Source of the DNA: Fidelibacterota bacterium
GTDB taxonomy: Bacteria; Fidelibacterota; UBA2242
DNA length: 7,116 nucleotides
Direction: 5' to 3'
Assembly: GCA_003645845.1 (NCBI GenBank)
Contig: QNCV01000135.1
Location: 1-7,116, forward strand
Shown piece after piece: positions 5,718 through 7,116 of the stretch. Each line of letters opens with the position of its first letter. Position 1 is the stretch's first letter. The notes beneath the pieces were generated by a model that saw only the letters and a list, made by a program, of their open reading frames with translations, searched no databases and was not told the DNA's origin. Made by a program: the position numbers and the translations under genes.

Positions 5718-6734
5718 TTAAAACCGGATTCGGTTTCGGCCGGCCTGCTTGGCTTCGTAGAGTTTTTTATCGGCAATCCGGAAAAATTCATCCTTGCCGA
5801 TCACGGATTTTGAATTCATCGTCGCAATACCGCCGCTGATCGTTACGGAAATGTCTTTGTCGGATATGGAGGAAAATGTATTTTGTTCACAACGTTTCCG
5901 AATGCGTTCTCCCAACACAATGGCGCCTTCCAGGTCGGTACCGGGCAGAATCAACGCCAACTCCTCACCCCCATAACGGCACGGAATATCAATATCTTTC
6001 CGGACAGTCGTACGCAGAATTTTAGATAACTCTTTCAGGATGATATCACCCTGCTGATGACCGTATGTATCATTGATATATTTGAAGTGGTCAATATCAA
6101 AAATAATCAGGGCTAAATTTGAATCAATCCGGCTTAAACGGGTAATTTCTTCCCGAAGACGAATGTCGAAATAGCGACGTACGTAGAGGCCGGTTAGACC
6201 GTCGATTGTCGCCAGCTCGAAAAGGCGGGCATTTTCAATTGCGGTCGCAATCAGTGTGGTGACTACGGTAATGATTTCAGTATGGTTTTTGGGGACTTTG
6301 GTTTTTGGAAGGTGTTCATAATTGATAAACCCGATGATTTTATTACTTGTCCCAATAAGCGGCAGGCAGGTGCATACCCGGCTTTTTGAAAATATATTGA
6401 ATGTCGGAACCGGGTAATTGATTTTTCGCTGGCAATGATAATTTCCGGCAAGTTTCGATTTCATGACCTCTTCAAAAGGTGTATTTTTAACAGGCAGACT
6501 TAGAGAATCATGAATATAATTGCCATTGACCATTGCACCGGCGAGAAGTGCATTTCGACTCTCTTCATCCAGTAAAAACAGAGACAAATTGCGACTTGTG
6601 CTGAAATCGGCAATGGTACAAATTCCGTGAAATACGACCCGGTCCATATCCAGCTCGGCAATCAGCTGTCGGGTGGCATATTTCAGTGTCTGAAGCGTGA
6701 TTTCAATGTCATAGAGATCTGATTTTACCGCCAT
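5718..6734 (-). CDS. GAF-GGDEF diguanylate cyclase
   Basis: This 338-residue soluble protein has no signal peptide or transmembrane helix. Residues about 20-170 form a GAF-like sensor domain, including VCTCLPLIGTSNKIIGFINY at 120-139. A linker helix (about 155-175) follows. The GGDEF domain starts at ATIDGLTGLYVRRYFD (175-190) and runs to the GRNR near the C-terminus. The metal site FDIDHFK (Asp213), the substrate segment NDTYGH (221-226) and an intact active-site GGEEL (255-259) are all present. It should therefore condense two GTP into cyclic di-GMP. The inhibitory I-site, RxxD five residues before GG, reads KDID (246-249), so product feedback may be weakened. The start is ATG with GAGG six bases upstream. 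It is convergent with the barrel gene and monocistronic in this window. The GAF ligand is unknown. Confidence 0.93.
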   Translation of the reverse strand: MAVKSDLYDIEITLQTLKYATRQLIAELDMDRVVFHGICTIADFSTSRNLSLFLLDEESRNALLAGAMVNGNYIHDSLSLPVKNTPFEEVMKSKLAGNYHCQRKINYPVPTFNIFSKSRVCTCLPLIGTSNKIIGFINYEHLPKTKVPKNHTEIITVVTTLIATAIENARLFELATIDGLTGLYVRRYFDIRLREEITRLSRIDSNLALIIFDIDHFKYINDTYGHQQGDIILKELSKILRTTVRKDIDIPCRYGGEELALILPGTDLEGAIVLGERIRKRCEQNTFSSISDKDISVTISGGIATMNSKSVIGKDEFFRIADKKLYEAKQAGRNRIRF

Positions 6735-6739
6735 TATTT

Positions 6740-6745
6740 ACCTCT
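6740..6745 (-). promoter_or_regulatory. RBS of the diguanylate cyclase gene
   Basis: The minus strand reads AGAGGTAAATAATG, placing GAGG six bases before the ATG at 6734. This is a moderate SD match and supports the start used. Confidence 0.6.
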
Positions 6746-6762
6746 TTTGATAAGATATTGTA

Positions 6763-6790
6763 AATATAAATTATCTGGCGGCTTTTTCAA
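6763..6790 (-). promoter_or_regulatory. Possible promoter of the diguanylate cyclase gene
   Basis: On the minus strand, TTGAAA (6790-6785) is followed after 16 bases by TATATT (6768-6763), with an alternative -10 TATTTA at 18 bases. The position suits a short leader to the ATG at 6734. In AT-rich DNA such matches are common, so this is tentative. Confidence 0.3.
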
Positions 6791-6946
6791 GTTTTAATTC
6801 TCAAAATGCCCAAACCGTCTTCAATATTTTATTATCCGATTCATCCCGATGACAACCTTTTTTCTTTATTTATTTCCAAGGTAGTGATATTTCCCCAATA
6901 AATGTCGGCTAATCTATTGAAAGGATCACATGGATCGTAAAATTGA

Positions 6947-7116
6947 GAAGAAAAATCGGAATCACAGTTTAAGACGTTGAAATATCAACCACTTTTCCCT
7001 GAAAGATTCGAAAATATTGAATCAGCCCGTGACTATTGCAGGGATTTTTTTCAATGGTATAATCAAGAACATTACCATTCCGGAATCGGGTATTATACAC
7101 CGGAATCAGTTCATTA
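6947..7116 (+). pseudogene. IS3-family transposase (OrfB), C-terminal remnant, open at the window edge
   Basis: The plus strand reads SESQFKTLKYQPLFPERF, then IESARDYCRDFFQWYNQE, then HYHSGIGYYTPESVH. This is the characteristic C-terminus of IS3-family DDE transposases. The first SES contains the Glu that normally completes the DDE triad (codon at 6959-6961), and WYN..H.HSGIG.YTPE..H is the conserved tail. A TGA at 6944-6946 closes the frame just upstream, and the cyclase gene begins 212 bases away. The two Asp residues and some 200 upstream residues of a normal OrfB are therefore missing. Bases 6905-6945 (GCTAATCTATTG, then TCACATGG) may be decayed LADLG...SHSRP sequence. The fragment has no start codon with an RBS and is almost certainly inactive. 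It may continue past 7116. Confidence 0.85.

Noticed and set aside
6362..6434. Cys101, Cys121 and Cys123 of the cyclase GAF domain as a metal or redox site
   Set aside because: Cys123 falls at the common LCxPL-like position of ordinary GAF domains, and the other cysteines show no recognisable metal-binding spacing.
6804..6899. A 31-codon plus-strand open frame (MPKPSSIF...) upstream of the transposase remnant
   Set aside because: It has no SD, no family resemblance and a length expected by chance in AT-rich spacer DNA.

Overview
The window looks like chromosomal DNA from an AT-leaning, diderm (Gram-negative type) bacterium. Three of the five complete genes encode exported proteins. One of these is a probable small outer-membrane beta-barrel, and another is a two-component-type beta-propeller sensor fused to an AraC-type DNA-binding domain. 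That sensor style is most common in Bacteroidota and related FCB-group phyla (Ignavibacteriota, Calditrichota, Marinimicrobia and similar). Five of the six visible starts have a good AAGGAG-like Shine-Dalgarno (SD) site. There is also a near-consensus TTGATT-17-TATAAT promoter. Both argue against a typical Bacteroidota member, which rarely use SD sites and have a different promoter consensus. The phylum assignment is inference and stays open.

Layout, left to right. At 1-24 (minus) is the first part of a gene that runs out of the window, with its RBS and a perfect 24-bp palindrome upstream. At 213-1127 and 1139-2098 (both minus) is a two-gene operon of paralogous exported beta-solenoid proteins of the DUF4097/putative-adhesin type, ending in a rho-independent terminator at 145-190. 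At 2263-5004 (minus) is a large membrane-anchored regulator: two 7-bladed propellers, a Y_Y_Y domain, one transmembrane helix and an AraC HTH, with no kinase or receiver. Diverging from it at 5141-5638 (plus) is a small secreted or outer-membrane protein with a strong promoter. A TGGCA direct repeat lies just upstream of that promoter. At 5718-6734 (minus) is a GAF-GGDEF diguanylate cyclase. At 6947-7116 (plus) is the C-terminal remnant of an IS3-family transposase, cut off upstream and running off the window edge.

How it may work together (inference): the propeller-AraC protein could sense an envelope or extracellular signal and directly control its neighbours. These are the DUF4097 pair downstream on the same strand and the divergent barrel gene. 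The two DUF4097 proteins are the most striking part. They align almost without gaps through an 18-residue repeat. One carries an SASG-Asp motif on every turn and the other a TGTG-Arg/Lys motif, so they would show oppositely charged ladders at the same residue numbers. The diguanylate cyclase appears to be an independent unit.
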